DNA of 64,000 bases from the NCBI GenBank assembly GCA_958295665.1, contig OY282559.1, positions 250,971,461 through 251,035,460 on the forward strand, in the 5' to 3' direction. Positions 11,014-23,389 of this stretch are shown one piece after another. The position numbers and the translations under genes are program-made. Origin of the DNA: Tipula vernalis (taxonomy: Eukaryota; Arthropoda; Insecta; Diptera; Tipulidae). Below the pieces are notes generated by a model. It was not told where the DNA came from. It did not search any database and worked only from the letters and a program-made list of their open reading frames with translations. Each line of letters starts with the position of its first letter. The first letter of the stretch is position 1.

Positions 11014-14000
11014 TTTGAATTTAATATGTAATGTGACGTTACTCGCATATTACAAGCGAATTTCGCGTTCGCTGATTTTGAAGTAATGGTAAGGCTTAAA
11101 TTAAGTTAGTTTGGGTGAAAATATGTTTATAGCAGCTATCAATAATTTCCAAATCTAACCTCAAACCTTGACGAAGTAATCCGTGAGCGATTTGAGCAAA
11201 CTACTGGTGGTAAGGATCACGCGTTCCAAAAAAGCAAAAACGCAGAAAACTTTTCCTCTACTCAACCATCAATGACAGAGAATAGAATAAGGGAGAAAAG
11301 AAATCGAGTGTAATCGCATTAATCAAAATAATGCAATAAGCATTTATAAAAACAAGATTTCTAAGAACTCATACGATTTTGAACGACTCTTCATTTCAAA
11401 AACGTTTTCCTGAAGAATGCAAATTTTACACTTTATGATTTGTGCCCACAGTTACATACTCAATAAACGTGAAAGTTTATTTGTCAGCTATACACATTTT
11501 CAGTTTTCCACTTGGAACCACAAAATTTTGTACACCTACTTAATGTGCTCTAACCTGAACCATATCTAAATAGTTTTCAAAGGTTCGAACTACGTGATCA
11601 AGGGGCTTACATGCAAATATACCGAAATTTTATTTTTTCTACCCCAAAAAAACTTATCATCTAACCGAATGTAGATCCAGGTTTTTTTTGCGGGATTTTT
11701 ATGCTAAAGGGTTTTGGAAAAGCGAAATATTGGTACGACCCAAGTATAATGTATAATATTGTTCATTGTAATTTACTCTGATCCTTGTTGTACGAGAGAG
11801 TGCTCGATGAGCGATCAACGATCATTGATCAATCACGGTGATCGCCCTCTTTTACGTCCCGTGGTAATCACTTTATATCTTATTTCCTGAAAAGATCGAA
11901 AATAATGCGAACACGATAATTTGCTCGCTGTTGTACGAGTGAGCGCTCTAAGAGCGATCATTGGTAATTATTTCAATTAGTTTGAAAATTTTATGAAATG
12001 TTTAACGTTAGCATGGGACGATTTTGAACGGTCTCAGCTGAACTATTAACTTATTGATTGGATATAATTCAGAAATGGAGCGGGATGGTGATTCTGAAAG
12101 TGACAAATGTGATATGAATAAAGACATTTTATTGGGTAAAGCATACTTTGGAAAAGTGGTATAATAGGATCAATAAAATTTGTGGAAACTCCGGTTCAAT
12201 GCTTCGAACAATTCTTTGATTTCGCCCATCTTATTGTAGAATATACATAAATTACAATAAACAAAATACGTCAACCAAAGCAATGCCACTACCAAAGACT
12301 AAAATAAGATAAATGCTTTATATAGTTTTAGGCAATATATACCGAGTAAGCCAGCCAAATAAGGCATAACAATTTCTTTGGTAGTAGATTTAACTTCGGT
12401 TTATACTTCGCAGTTAGAAGTATACTGTGGAAAACATCCGTCAAGACGATACCATTTATGCAATAAGCATGAACAGAGTGTACTCCGGTTAACTGAACAT
12501 TTTCAAAGTGCTACTCGGAATCTACCAATAACTTATCAGAGATTATATCCTTTCACAACAGCATGAAGGGAGGGGTTAGAATTACTATGTGGAATTAATT
12601 CCACGATTCACACGAATTACTTATAGATGACCAACGGTAGTACTCTATAATTTATTGAATTTGGCAAGTATAAACGTCCGAACTGTGTTACTTTGCACTG
12701 AAAATCGTCCGATTCATTATAGAATTTGAAAAATATTTATGGAGGACCTAGCCTTTAACCTTAACTGACCAGACGTCACACGAAGATTTGTACGAAACAA
12801 ATATTTGCACCACAAATTCCCGCATTAACGAAGCCATCAAGAAACCTTACCAATATACGTATAGTTTGTGCAATATTTCAGTAAAAGCGATTAGGTTCTG
12901 GTAAGTTTACGTTAGCCATATATGTATAGCCTCAGAATGACCGAAAAAGTCAACTTACAAATTTGAGTTAAAACCTCAAAGTCATCTACATGAAGTTTGC
13001 GAAAACTTAATTGATAGAGCCTCCATTTAAAAAGGATATGAAGAATACAATACTCAAACATAAATGTAGTAGGTATAGAGTCCTTGTTCAAAGGTAATTA
13101 TCACAGAAAAATTGCTCTGTACGCAAAAAAGTTCGTAATCAATGTAATATACCCAATGTTTTCACAAACACCCCCCCCCCCCCCCATAATATAGTCGTTT
13201 ACGTCATTATTTTTTTTTTTTTTGATGGATAATTTTTCAATAATGGCATGAAAAGTAACCTATCATCTTTTTGGCTTGACCATAGGATCACTCTTTAGTA
13301 AACGTCACTTACGATGCCATTTTTACTTAATTTACTTACATTTTACATTTTACTTAAATCAACTTTTTCAATTGGTTCTGATCTGATGGAAAATATTTAA
13401 TTAATCTCTTAAACTTTTTTGGTCTATCGCTGGCCTGGAAGTGACATTTTACTTTTACACTTGTAATGGTCTTTCAGGTATTTTTGAAAATTATTTTTAG
13501 TTTTATTCATCAAAATGATATGAAACTGCGATATGAGATCACGATTAACGATATGAGAAGTTTTATTCTTATTAAATTCATACGTTACCCTGCTATAGTT
13601 ACCCATAGGCCCCAAATATTTAGTATATTAGAATTGTTAACGAAATTTCTTTTTATTAGTCAAGCGAAAAACTTCTGCAATGGCTGGATGGTAAAAGCCA
13701 CCGTCAAGTAAACCAGTTTTCACTCGTAAAATCAATGCGAACCATTCCAGTATGAATTATCTCATTGTCAATTCTTGATAAAAAATCATGAAGAAGTAGT
13801 TACACGGACATGCTTTGCTTAATAATTAATATAGATTAGTTCAGGGTTGGACGATAAAATAAAAATAGTTAAGCAAACATAAATACTTATTTTGAAATCT
13901 GCAACAATTATCAACATTAAATAAGGTTAAATTTAAAAAATTATGCAAAATAAAATAAACTTTACCAAAATACATATCTGCACTTCATTCAATCATCATT

Positions 14001-15262
14001 AATCAGTCACATTTTTAATTACAATATTATTGAGTTTTGTAATTAAAAATTATTTATTTCTAAATAACTTACAAATCTATCGAGTCTTTCGTAAAATTTA
14101 AAAAAAAAGAAAAAAAATGTTTAAACAAATTAAAAAACGTATTTTGTTTTAAAAAAATAACTTAAATTAAAATTTCTTATCGACTAATTTTAATATTATA
14201 TTATTAATTTTTAATTCATTGGCTCATATATAAATGTATGTCTATGTATATGTACGTATGTATATAAATAACATAATTTTTTTTTGTATTAATAAATAAT
14301 TTTTAACATTATAATTTTTTATTTAAATTTTTACATTGTACTTTGTGATTTTAATAAATATATAAATTTTTATTTATGCGCATTTAAATGGATTTTGGTT
14401 TTATTTTCATTTTATCACAAAATTTCATAAAATAAAAATAATGACGTATAATTAATAATCAAATAATAATTATATAAATAATAATTAATTCACGTAATTA
14501 TTACTGTAATGTTTGTATGTATATATATTGTAATATGTATTTGCGTTTTTATGTAATTAATTTACATAATACAAATAAATAATGTTTTTATTTTGTTTTA
14601 AATTTAAATTTAAATTTTGTTTTTAAGGCAAAAATTAACTTACGTTTTTTATTTATACTAAAAATGTCTTAAAAATAATTTTATTTTTAAATATATTTAT
14701 AATAATTTTTGTATATAGATATATATATTTTTATTTTATTTTATTAATAATTATAGTAATATTGTTTTATTATCGCTAATTATTTGGTTTTATTATTGTT
14801 TAAACAATATAATTAATTAATCAATCATTATTATAACTTTAGGAATATGATTTTATCGCTTAGATATTTTTCTTCTTTAGGTTTTAATTTTGATTATGAA
14901 TGAATTGACTTAATCAATCGAGGACCATTGTTTTGATAACAGTTTGTCTATTTTGATAGTCAGACATAAAATAAATATCGTTTAACTAAAACAAATATTT
15001 TTTATGAATATTTATGATAATTTATGGTAATGTGGACGGTTCAAAACGATTTGGATGCATGATTTGGTGGTGACAGTATGTCGGTCTGCAGCTACATATG
15101 TAGGTGCCATTTGGTTTTTTTTTGCTATCAAATTACAACCCAAACGGATTAACAGATTAGTTGAAATTTACATTTCAGTTTTCTCGACTACTAAAGGAAA
15201 TACGAAATGTGTGAAGGTATATTTGATAAAGTTCTTCAGTATGTCAGTTGGAATGGAACTAT
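11014..15262. other. Long non-coding stretch, extremely AT-rich at 13.8-14.9 kb
   Basis: No gene recognised. It contains a run of 15 C at 13171-13185, a T run at 13210-13223, and two copies of a GTACGAG-GAGCGATCA-type motif around 11790-11960. From about 13800 to 14900 the sequence is almost pure A/T with ATGTAT-type words. The open frames at 12378-12566, 13424-13711 and 15055-15267 have no protein-like features. Confidence 0.5.
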
Positions 15263-15467
15263 TGTAGGGTTTATGTTTAATGTAAAATACTTATCATAAC
15301 AAATAATAGATGTCATTATATTGAATAATGAATATATCGTTTAGTTCGTAAACCTAACGCAAGGAAGATGAAGCGCGTAGGTAAAAAGATAATAATAAAA
15401 AAGAAGACGAGGTCTCATAGCGAAAGAATGAAGTGTAATCCTGTAGAATCCAACTGACGTTACTACA
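15263..15467 (+). repeat. Gypsy 5' LTR
   Basis: Begins TGTAGGGTTTATGTTTAATG and ends GACGTTACTACA, with TGTAG/CTACA inverted ends. It matches 28827-28975 except for point changes and an extra stretch of about 55 bases around 15350-15410. It is followed directly by TCATCAGAAGTGGGAT, the probable primer-binding region. Confidence 0.85.
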
Positions 15468-15614
15468 TCATCAGAAGTGGGATAATTTAAAATATTAACG
15501 AATAGTCATAAAATATCAATTTTTATTGAAATTCATCGTATACCGAAAATTAAAATAATTTAAATTTTATTGTAAAAACCTCTCAACGAGCGGAAATAAC
15601 GAAACGTTACGTTA

Positions 15615-16681
15615 TTGAAAATTAATGGTTATGAATCTAAAAGTGAGTTAAGCGAAAATTCACCTAATACAAGTACAGTACAAAATTTTACCAACGTCGA
15701 TGTGAATTTGGAACGAGAGCAAGAATTAATTAATCGAGAAAGAAATTTAATTACGAAAGAACGTCAATTACTCGAATTACAACGAAAGCTTTGGATAAGA
15801 AGGAACCTCAAAGATCGGTCTTATCTACCAAAGAAATGATCGATATTATACCTGAATTCGATCTAGGTAACGCAAAGTCCTTATCATCGGTACAATGGAT
15901 TGAACGAATTGAATCGTTGATACAAATCTGTAAAATCAAAATTATCATACACTGCAAGTTTATGGTTTATGACATTTCAAGATAAGCACTATGATTTCGA
16001 GAATTTAAAAAGAGGTTTTTGGATAATTTTAAAGCAAATATTAGTGAAGTGGAAATATATGATCAATTAAGAAACTCAATTAGACGTAAAGACCAAGATT
16101 TATCGGAATATTATTACGAGATGATATCTCAACGGAAGCTTTGGTTAAATATTTAATTCTGGGAATAATATCGAATGGTATAATAGTATGCAGCCATTGC
16201 GAATGAAAAATAATAATAATCAACTGTAAACTAGCCAGTATGTTAATGATTTATCAAAGAAAGAAAATGTTAACTCGATATCAACGGCGAATACGTCTAA
16301 TACATCAAAAGTGATTAATCATCCAAAACGATCTCATCAATATGGTTCAAAACGTTGCTTTAATTGTGAAGAAATCGGGCACTTTTCGACATAATGTACA
16401 AAACCCCAACGACGAGAAAGATGTACCAGTTGCAATAAAGTGCATCGAAAAGGTGCTCCTACAAATTGTCAACAAGACATTCAAGAAATTAATCTTATTG
16501 GTAATCCAATTTCCAAATAAAATACCATACGAAGTCAAAGCAATCATCGATACGGGAAGCCCAATTAAGCAAGGAATTGTTCCCAAGGGAATAATAATTC
16601 AAGGGGACGACGGGAATCTAGAAGTCCTATGGTAAGTTATAACATATTAACTAATTTAGGTGACGATTCGATAAGCATTTG
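15615..16681 (+). pseudogene. Gypsy gag and protease remnant
   Basis: A first frame from 15615 encodes a Glu/Arg-rich coiled-coil-like stretch (REQELINRERNLITKERQLL). An overlapping frame from 15791 gives the start of a capsid-like region (IPEFDLGNAKSLSSVQWIER). Near 16350 a CCHC zinc knuckle begins (CFNCEEIGHFST, last Cys after a stop), and near 16540 the aspartic protease motif IDTGSP appears in 16342-16635. Gag packages element RNA and the protease matures the polyprotein. Stops and frameshifts are frequent, and the copia insertion follows at 16682. Confidence 0.8.
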
Positions 16682-16869
16682 TGTTGGAGTGAGAACATTT
16701 TTTATATCCGTGTAAAAGAGATAGATATGTTATGTATATACACTGCGCTGTGCTTTTATTATTGTCATGAAGTTTATGATTAACCTAAATATATAGTCTT
16801 TGATTTTGTAACGTGTACAGTCGTGTTTTATTCTAATTGTATTCTCTCCGAACTAATTATATCCCAACA
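16682..16869 (+). repeat. Copia 5' LTR
   Basis: 188 bp, starting TGTTGGAGTGAGAAC and ending ATATCCCAACA. It differs from the 3' LTR by a handful of substitutions plus the expanded (AT)n tract present only in the 3' copy. Confidence 0.9.
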
Positions 16870-16885
16870 GGTTATGGGTCCAGAG
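16870..16885 (+). promoter_or_regulatory. Copia primer-binding site
   Basis: GGTTATGGGTCCAG follows the 5' LTR with no gap. It closely resembles the primer-binding site of Drosophila copia, which is known to pair with an internal (anticodon-side) stretch of initiator-Met tRNA rather than with a tRNA 3' end. The lack of the usual leading TGG after the LTR fits this half-tRNA priming. Confidence 0.75.
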
Positions 16886-16933
16886 AAACACGTTTTAATA
16901 TATAATTAGTTAAGCAGATATTTTTTTAAAGCA

Positions 16934-17063
16934 TGGCAAGCAATTATATTCCTTCAATAGAAAAATTGAAAGGCAGAGAAAATTATAACACGTGGCAATT
17001 CGCAGTCAAAACGTACTTGGAACATGGGGACCTATGGCAGTACGTCCTGAAAGTAGATGATAC
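16934..17063 (+). pseudogene. Copia gag, N-terminal part
   Basis: The ATG at 16934 starts a typical copia gag N-terminus (IEKLKGRENYNTWQFAVKTY then LEHGDLWQYVLK). It runs up to GATGATAC at 17056-17063, the left target duplication of the P element. The gag frame resumes after the right duplication at 22752-22759. Confidence 0.88.
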
Positions 17064-18564
17064 CGTTGATTGAACATATAGAGATAGTATTACTGTGATA
17101 AACAACAACAACATCAATTTTTTGTTTCGTATTTCACATGGTTAAAGAAGAGCTTGTACAATTCATGTAAGGTTAAAGAAGAACTGAGATAGGGTTGCAT
17201 TATAATGATGTAGCTAGAAAAGAGCACACAATTTTTCTATTTTGATTTACTTTTTAATGACCAACACTAAAACAATATTCTTTATAAAAATTCAATAAGT
17301 CGTCGGATGGTTTCCTCTTTCTATCACAATAGATATAAATGTTTTATGCTTTGCGAACAAGCTGATTTCGTTTACTTGTGTTCTGTTTTCTTTGTAAGTG
17401 TTAACAAAAACATAGTTATTATTTTTGATATTGTTACTAAATCGATTTTTGTTTTCATCAGTTCATTTATCGGAAGTAGAAATACATAAAATTTAAAAGT
17501 TAATCGTTATTTTATTTTTATTATGGCAATGGCATATTGTTCATATTTGAATTGTTTAAACAAAAAATCATATGGGATTCCAAGGTTTTTGATTCCTCAA
17601 GATGATAGACGATAATAAATTTTGGTAACAAGTCGCTATATGCATGTTCGAAAAAAAAAAGTTTATTTGTGTGCCGATCATTTCGAACCAAAATTTATAA
17701 ATTAAAGTGAATTTAAAACAAGGCTTAGTTTTAATGACATACCAAAAAATTATTTAAGTAGTGAAACGGAAATTTTACATTGTAAAATTAATATATTTCA
17801 AAACAATGAAAATGTAAGTGATCATGTAAGTAGTAACGACAATAACGAATCGCTTGCAGTTTATAAAGAAAATATGCCCAAAACATATAGAAATCCATTT
17901 AAAGAGTTATCGTCAGCAAATAACATACATACATACGTACATGAATCTCAGTTTCCTATACCAGAAATTCTAGATATATCTACTTCTTCTACCAACTTTC
18001 TACAAACCGATCAGTATGAAATTCTTACTGAACTATTATTACGTTCACCCCGAAAAAAAAAAAATTAAAACCTAACGAAATTTTAAAATACGACATCGAA
18101 TGTATTCTCAATAAAATAATGGAAGGAAGAAGTGGAAGTGTAAAAACATTTGTAAAGGCTCAAACGATGCATACGGTAAACTCAAAATGGACTTCAGAAG
18201 AAAAAGATCTATTTCTGAAATTTCACTACAGGTCACCAAGCTTTTATAAATTTTTATTAAAAGAAGGGTTTACACTTCCAAGCTTAAGTACCATAGTAAG
18301 ATGGTATAATACTATTGAATTTTCAACCGTAATTTCTATAAAAATTTTACAAATGTTAAATGAGAAATTTAAAGATACACCTGAACTCGAAAAACGCTGC
18401 GTTTTAGTGTTCGATGAAATGAGCATAAGTCAGAGTTGGAATATAACACTAAAGAGGATTGTGTATATGGTTTTAGTGACCTAGGTGAGCTAGGACGCGA
18501 AAGATCATTTTCGGAATATGCTCTTTTATTTATGTTGAGAGGATTCAATAAACCTTGGAAAAAG

Positions 18565-18635
18565 GTATTCCATTTACAATTTAAAATATTGGAACATGTT
18601 TCAATAATTTTTTTTTTTTATTTTCTTGCAATTAG
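18565..18635 (+). other. Intron in the P-type transposase gene
   Basis: It begins GTATTCCA and ends with a T-rich tract and CTTGCAATTAG. Removing it joins the Trp-Lys-Lys end of the upstream exon to Val-Ile-Gly-Tyr-Tyr-Cys-Gly of the downstream one in frame. P-family transposases are known to contain introns. Confidence 0.75.
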
Positions 18636-19504
18636 GTAATTGGATATTATTGTGGTAGTGTTCGCGGAATTCAGCTTTCAGAAATTCTAAAATCGACCCT
18701 AAATATTTTGATTACAAATCAAATAAACGTATACGCTGTAATTTGCGATCAAGGATCGCCAAATAGGACTGCATACAAACAACTAGGTGTTAGTATTTCT
18801 CAGCCTTATGTGACAATACAGAACAAAAAAATATTCTGTTTATATGATGTTGTCCATCTTTTTAAAAGTTTCCGAAACAATCTTTTAAAATCAAATTTTT
18901 TAATTGGTGAGAATGAAGTATCATGGAGTATTTTAGTTAAACTATTTAATAGTGAAAATAGCGTAATAAGATCAATGCACAAAATGACAGAAGCCCATAT
19001 TAAGCCAGATTCGTTTCAAAAAATGAGAGTAAAACTTGCGACTCAAGTTTTCAGTCATCATGTTTCGACAGCTATATACGCGGCACCACACACAGATTTG
19101 TTTACCGCGAATGAAAAATCGATAGCTCTTACCACTGCCAATTTTTTCCCCGATTAAATAAATTGTTTGTTAATTTAACAAGAAAATAAAATATTCAAAT
19201 ATTCCTAATAATAATGCCTTGTCAGAAGAATCTGAAGAAATTTTAGAAAATTTAAAACAATCTGTTGAGTGGATAGCTACTTGGAAGAAATCGAATGGAA
19301 TGGCTGAATACTGTTTTTCTGGAATGCAACAGTCAATTAATGGAATTTTGCAACTTTGGGACTTAATCAAATGTACTGATTAAAAATAAATTTTGACAGC
19401 AAATTTAAATTCAGATTGTATAGAAAACACTATTTCAGTTATCAGGACTAATAGAGGATCTTATGAAAGAAACCCATCAGCACTTCGTTTGCATAAAAAT
19501 TTAA

Positions 19505-20242
19505 GGGGACATTACACCTTCAGATTTTTAAAAAATCGAATTTTTTTTTATGATCGAATATGTTAGAATGAACGTTTTAGAACAGGATTTTAACATGAAA
19601 ATTCCAACAAAAAAAATTTTATTGTATTTATTACGGAGCGCGTCAAAGTCTTTTTTCTACGGTTTTGGTCTACTTCGCTGTATACAAACAACGCAATACG
19701 TTGTAAACAAAAATTTAACTTTAAACTCGATTATCTCGAAATGACGTTTTTCAAGTTGGCGTGCAAGATTGAGAAAAAACTACTTATTCAATCGTTCTAA
19801 AATTTTAACACGTTGATCTACACATATTTCTGCTCAGAATGAACTACGGAAGGGAAAATCGGCTTTCAATTTTTTGTTACAACAAATTGCAGGGGACAAA
19901 AAAGCTCCATTTTCGAAAAAATGCCGCCATTTTGTTATTTTTTAGACCATTTTCTTCCTTTTAGTTCATTCCAAGGGCGATTTAATGCTGAATAAAACCC
20001 CGTTTTTTTTTCAGACGTTTCTGAGAGCAGTTCTGATGCACGCCGCGAATTTTCGGTCTTTTTGGAAAATGACCGTAGCAGACGACAAGGGGCGGAAAAA
20101 AATCTAAAAAAATTTTTTGTGTATGCTTTGACTTAAATAAAATGTCCAAGGAAAGTTTCATTAAGATATCTCTTTTTATTCCATTAAAAAAAAAATGTTT
20201 GAAAAAATTGCATTTTTTAAAATTTGAAGGTGTAATGTCCCC
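19505..20242. mobile_element. TTAA-flanked MITE (piggyBac-like) inserted in the P transposase
   Basis: 738 bp. The left end is GGGGACATTACACCTTCAGA and the right end is its inverse with one difference (TTTGAAGGTGTAATGTCCCC). Both flanks are TTAA (19501-19504 and 20243-20246), the piggyBac target. Removing the element with one TTAA restores continuous transposase reading through the site, so this is a genuine late insertion. The interior has no protein-like frame (the open frame at 19550-19744 is featureless), so it is non-autonomous. Confidence 0.87.
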
Positions 20243-21936
20243 TTAAAAGAAATGTGTTTTTACCACATGATGTCCAGCGATACTTCATCTTACGGCCAGT
20301 CCGATGCACGTGTACTTCTAAACACGGAAGACATTTCAAGTATGGTAACCATAACAATAACACATTATGTAGATTTCCGAAACTTTTTCTACATTTTATA
20401 TTTTTTTATATTTTGGTTTAATGCATTTTTTCAAATTTTTAAGACTTAGCCAGCACTACACACAACAATAATTCAGTAGACCAAAAAGCAGATGAAATTC
20501 CTTTAAAAATTAAAATTTTTAAAATTATACCTTTAGACGTAAACAACACTGGTAATTTAATGTTCAATTTCATATTTTTATTAATATTACCTTTATAAAA
20601 AAATGGATATCTGATTTTTAAAGGTTTAAGTATAACCTCACGCAGGTTTCCACAGTTTTTATTATGCTTATACAAATACTAGCGTATTTTTATATATGAA
20701 TATACAAAATAGTAAACGTGAAAATCGCCATATTTCACTGTTAGTAAATGTATAACAATTTACAATAAATTATATGAATTTAATTATCACTTTCTAAATT
20801 TAAACTATAGGAAATATACTTCTCGACTCGGGGCAGCAGGGCGAGATCGACGATGAAACAAATTATTGTGAATATGATGTTTCTGATTTCGAGGATGAAA
20901 TTGAACACAATAACGTAGACTTTCACTCTCAAAAAGCATCAGAAGTAAATCCAAGTCAAACAATTACCAGTATGTCAATGCCATATTTCAACGGTTATTT
21001 AGCTCATGCTTGTTTAAAAAAATTTCAATGTGCATGTTGCGAAAATTTAATGATTTGCCAAAATTCTGAAGAAGCTTCAGCCGCCAATTTGTTAATAGAT
21101 TCACGTCAGTATGAGAATATTGTAAACGGTGGTTTGAAAGTACCAAATGCGTTGTTTGTTAAAATAACAAAAACAATAGTGGACATTTTTACCGATAATT
21201 TCGATAAATTCTGTTTCAAAAAAGAAGTATTACAAAATTTATTTGGTATATGCAATTCAATTAAAGTCGCATGCACAGATGATCTGCATAGAGATATTAT
21301 AATCCGTCATATCTTGAAAGTATTGATCCGAGCAAAAATTAAAATTATTAATGCCAAAGTCAAAAATGCCAAAAAAAAAATTTAAAAAATTCGATATAAT
21401 AAATCATCTTTAATCTAAATTAATTTTAATAATTTCAATAACAATTTTAAATTTCATATATTACTCGTACCATTGATAAAATAAATAAATTAAAACCAAT
21501 TTCAATTTCCTTAAAAAATTGATTTGTAAAAAATTTATGTTTGTTTTTATATTTATTTATATATGTACATAGGTTGACATAGGTCAATAAACTTTACTCG
21601 TAAAAATCCTTGGTTAACAATCAAAACCACACAAAACCCAAAAGCAGCCAAAAATGTAAATGAAAATAAAGTCTACTCCCATTTTAAACTACATAGCTCT
21701 TTATCAAATCCGTAATGGATAGCTGAAAAAAAAAAAAAAAATTCCCAATCAAATTTTCTTTTCAAAACCACACACAATTGAATTATTGTGTACATTAATA
21801 AATTTAGGTTTGTTTATGTTTTGATGTCGGTCAATGAACTTTTATCTAGTAATTAAATTGTGGAACATTTCGTAAGCAAAAATATAAAAAAACGAAAAAA
21901 TTAAAACAAAACAATGAAGACGAAAAGTTACACCAA

Positions 21937-22563
21937 CGCCACTACATAAAAAGCCATGACACAAAAATGTGTGGTAGTATGTGTTAAGGGGATAAAGATT
22001 TTTATTTTCCTATGAAACGTAAACAAAATACTATGGGATTTTCAAACACATTTTTTTATATCGTCTCTATTTTCAATTTAAATAAATATTTTTATTTACA
22101 AATATAAATAATTTGATATCAAATATATTGAAATGTAAATTGTGAACAATTTTGATTAAAATTAATAATCATTTATTAAGTAATTTTGCATTTTTATAAA
22201 AATATTTGTTTCGGCATGCTTCGTGTTCCTCTAATCTTAATAAATTTATTAAGATTAGAGGAACACGAAGTATGCCGAAACAAATATTTTTATAAAAATG
22301 CAAAATTACTTAATAAATGATTATTAATTTCAATCAAAATTGTTCACAATTTACATTTCAATATATTTGATATCAAATTATTTATATTTGTAAATAAAAA
22401 TATTTATTTAAATTGAAAATAGAGACGATATAAAAAAATGTGTTTGAAAATCCCATAGTATTTTGTTTACGTTTCATAGGAAAATAAAAATCTTTATTCC
22501 CCTCTTTATATTAGTGGTTTGACTTTTTAGACTGATGTCACGGCTATTTATGTAGTGGCATTG
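21937..22563. mobile_element. Palindromic foldback element with near-perfect 259-bp arms
   Basis: Two arms meet at 22244/22245 with no spacer (centre TAATAAATTTATTA). They stay complementary to about 21986 and 22503 with roughly three differences that I can count. Outside these arms a weaker stretch is followed by outer inverted ends (GCCACTACATAAA on the left, its inverse at 22547-22559 on the right). GTTACACCAA occurs on both sides (21927-21936 and 22564-22573) as a direct repeat, probably the target duplication. It has no coding capacity. It is nested in the 3' non-coding part of the P element. An 8-10-bp duplication would fit hAT, P or Mutator-like donors; the family is unresolved. Confidence 0.82.
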
Positions 22564-22759
22564 GTTACACCAATTTTCACTAATACTAATACAAATATTA
22601 TAATAAAAAACATAATTTTGCAGTTTATAACGTGCTAGAAGAGCTAAACTAGTTTCTACATTTTTTTTCTATATTATAAACGACAGTGGAGACATTACTC
22701 GATCGTAGCGGCGAAAATCTCGGTGATATTATCTTAATGTATTCAATCAACGATGATAC

Positions 22760-23280
22760 TAAAGTACAAAAAGATATTTTAGCAAAGTCAAAAATTATTT
22801 TACTTGTTGACCCGGTGAACTATGTTCATATTACTGATGCAAAAAATGCAAAAGAAGTTTGGGATAAACTTAAACAAACTTTCGAAGATTCTGGATTGGT
22901 CGTGATTTAATTACAACAAAATTGGAAAAATGTGATACAATCGATCAATATGTTAACAAAATTGTAATAACCGCTCATAAACGCACAAGTATTGGATTTG
23001 TGGTTTCCGATGAATGGATTGGCACATTTTTATTGGCAGGATTGTCGGACGAGTATAGACCGATGATAATGGGGCTTGAAAGCTCTGGTATCTCTATTAC
23101 TGGTGATTCGATCAAAACCAAATTGCTGCAAGATGTGAAAGTTGAAAAAAAGAATTCTAATGACGCCGCTTTATATGGAAAATTAAAAAAACCGAAACAA
23201 TACCTCAAAGGGTCCGAGATGTTACGGTTGTAATAATTTTGGACATACCATATATCCAAAAACTGTCCCAACAAGAAGGA
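22760..23280 (+). pseudogene. Copia gag, central and C-terminal part
   Basis: After the P element the gag frame resumes with AKSKIILLVDPVNYVHI and AKEVWDKLKQTFEDSG, then shifts frame near 22900 into 22922-23233 (ITAHKRTSIGF, VSDEWIGTFLLAGL, ESSGISITGDSIK). This is the conserved UBN2-type gag domain of copia elements. A CCHC-like zinc knuckle (CYGCNNFGHT) follows around 23222-23260 and is disturbed by a frameshift at its last Cys. The predicted open frame starting at 22686 begins inside the P element, so its first 24 codons are not gag. Confidence 0.85.
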
Positions 23281-23389
23281 TGATAAAACTCAACATGAGT
23301 CGAACCATCAGTATAATAGATCGTCATCTAGCCAAAACAAGAAAAATTTAACCTCATTTTTTGGTAGTCTAGAATCTGGATCAATAGTT

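Larger units (their letters stand above)
17523..21384 (+). pseudogene. P-element/THAP9-like transposase, decayed, interrupted by a MITE
   Basis: The ATG at 17523 opens a THAP zinc-finger domain: Cys pair in YCSYLNCLNKK, IPRFLIP, then CADHFEP giving the CX2H pair. Two adjacent stops lie inside the finger. A linker follows (17874-18068, broken at an A13 run). The P-transposase core starts with SEEKDLFLKFHYRSPSFYKF and FTLPSLSTIVRWYN, then VFDEMSI (putative first Asp) and CDQGSPNRTAYKQLG (second). 18708-19157 is the longest clean stretch. The C-terminal domain is at 20972-21384 (MPYFNGYLAHACLKKFQC). A 71-bp GT-AG intron is visible at 18565-18635. A second intron may span about 20345-20811. The protein would bind THAP sites near the TIRs and transpose by cut and paste; this copy is inactive. 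Confidence 0.87.
17064..22751 (+). mobile_element. P-superfamily (THAP9-like) transposon inserted in copia gag
   Basis: GATGATAC at 17056-17063 and 22752-22759 is an 8-bp direct repeat, the length known for P elements. Inside it, imperfect inverted ends start CGTTGATTGAA (left) and, read inward from the right, (C)GTTGATTGAATAC. Collapsing the duplication rejoins the copia gag frame. The element encodes a THAP-domain P-type transposase and carries two secondary insertions (19505-20242 and about 21937-22563). Minus these it is roughly 4.3 kb. One base at the left end (an extra C) leaves the exact boundary uncertain by 1 bp. Confidence 0.85.

Noticed and set aside
13171..13223. C15 and T14 homopolymers as a functional signal
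   Set aside because: Isolated homopolymers in AT-rich DNA without other context; possibly sequencing-prone.
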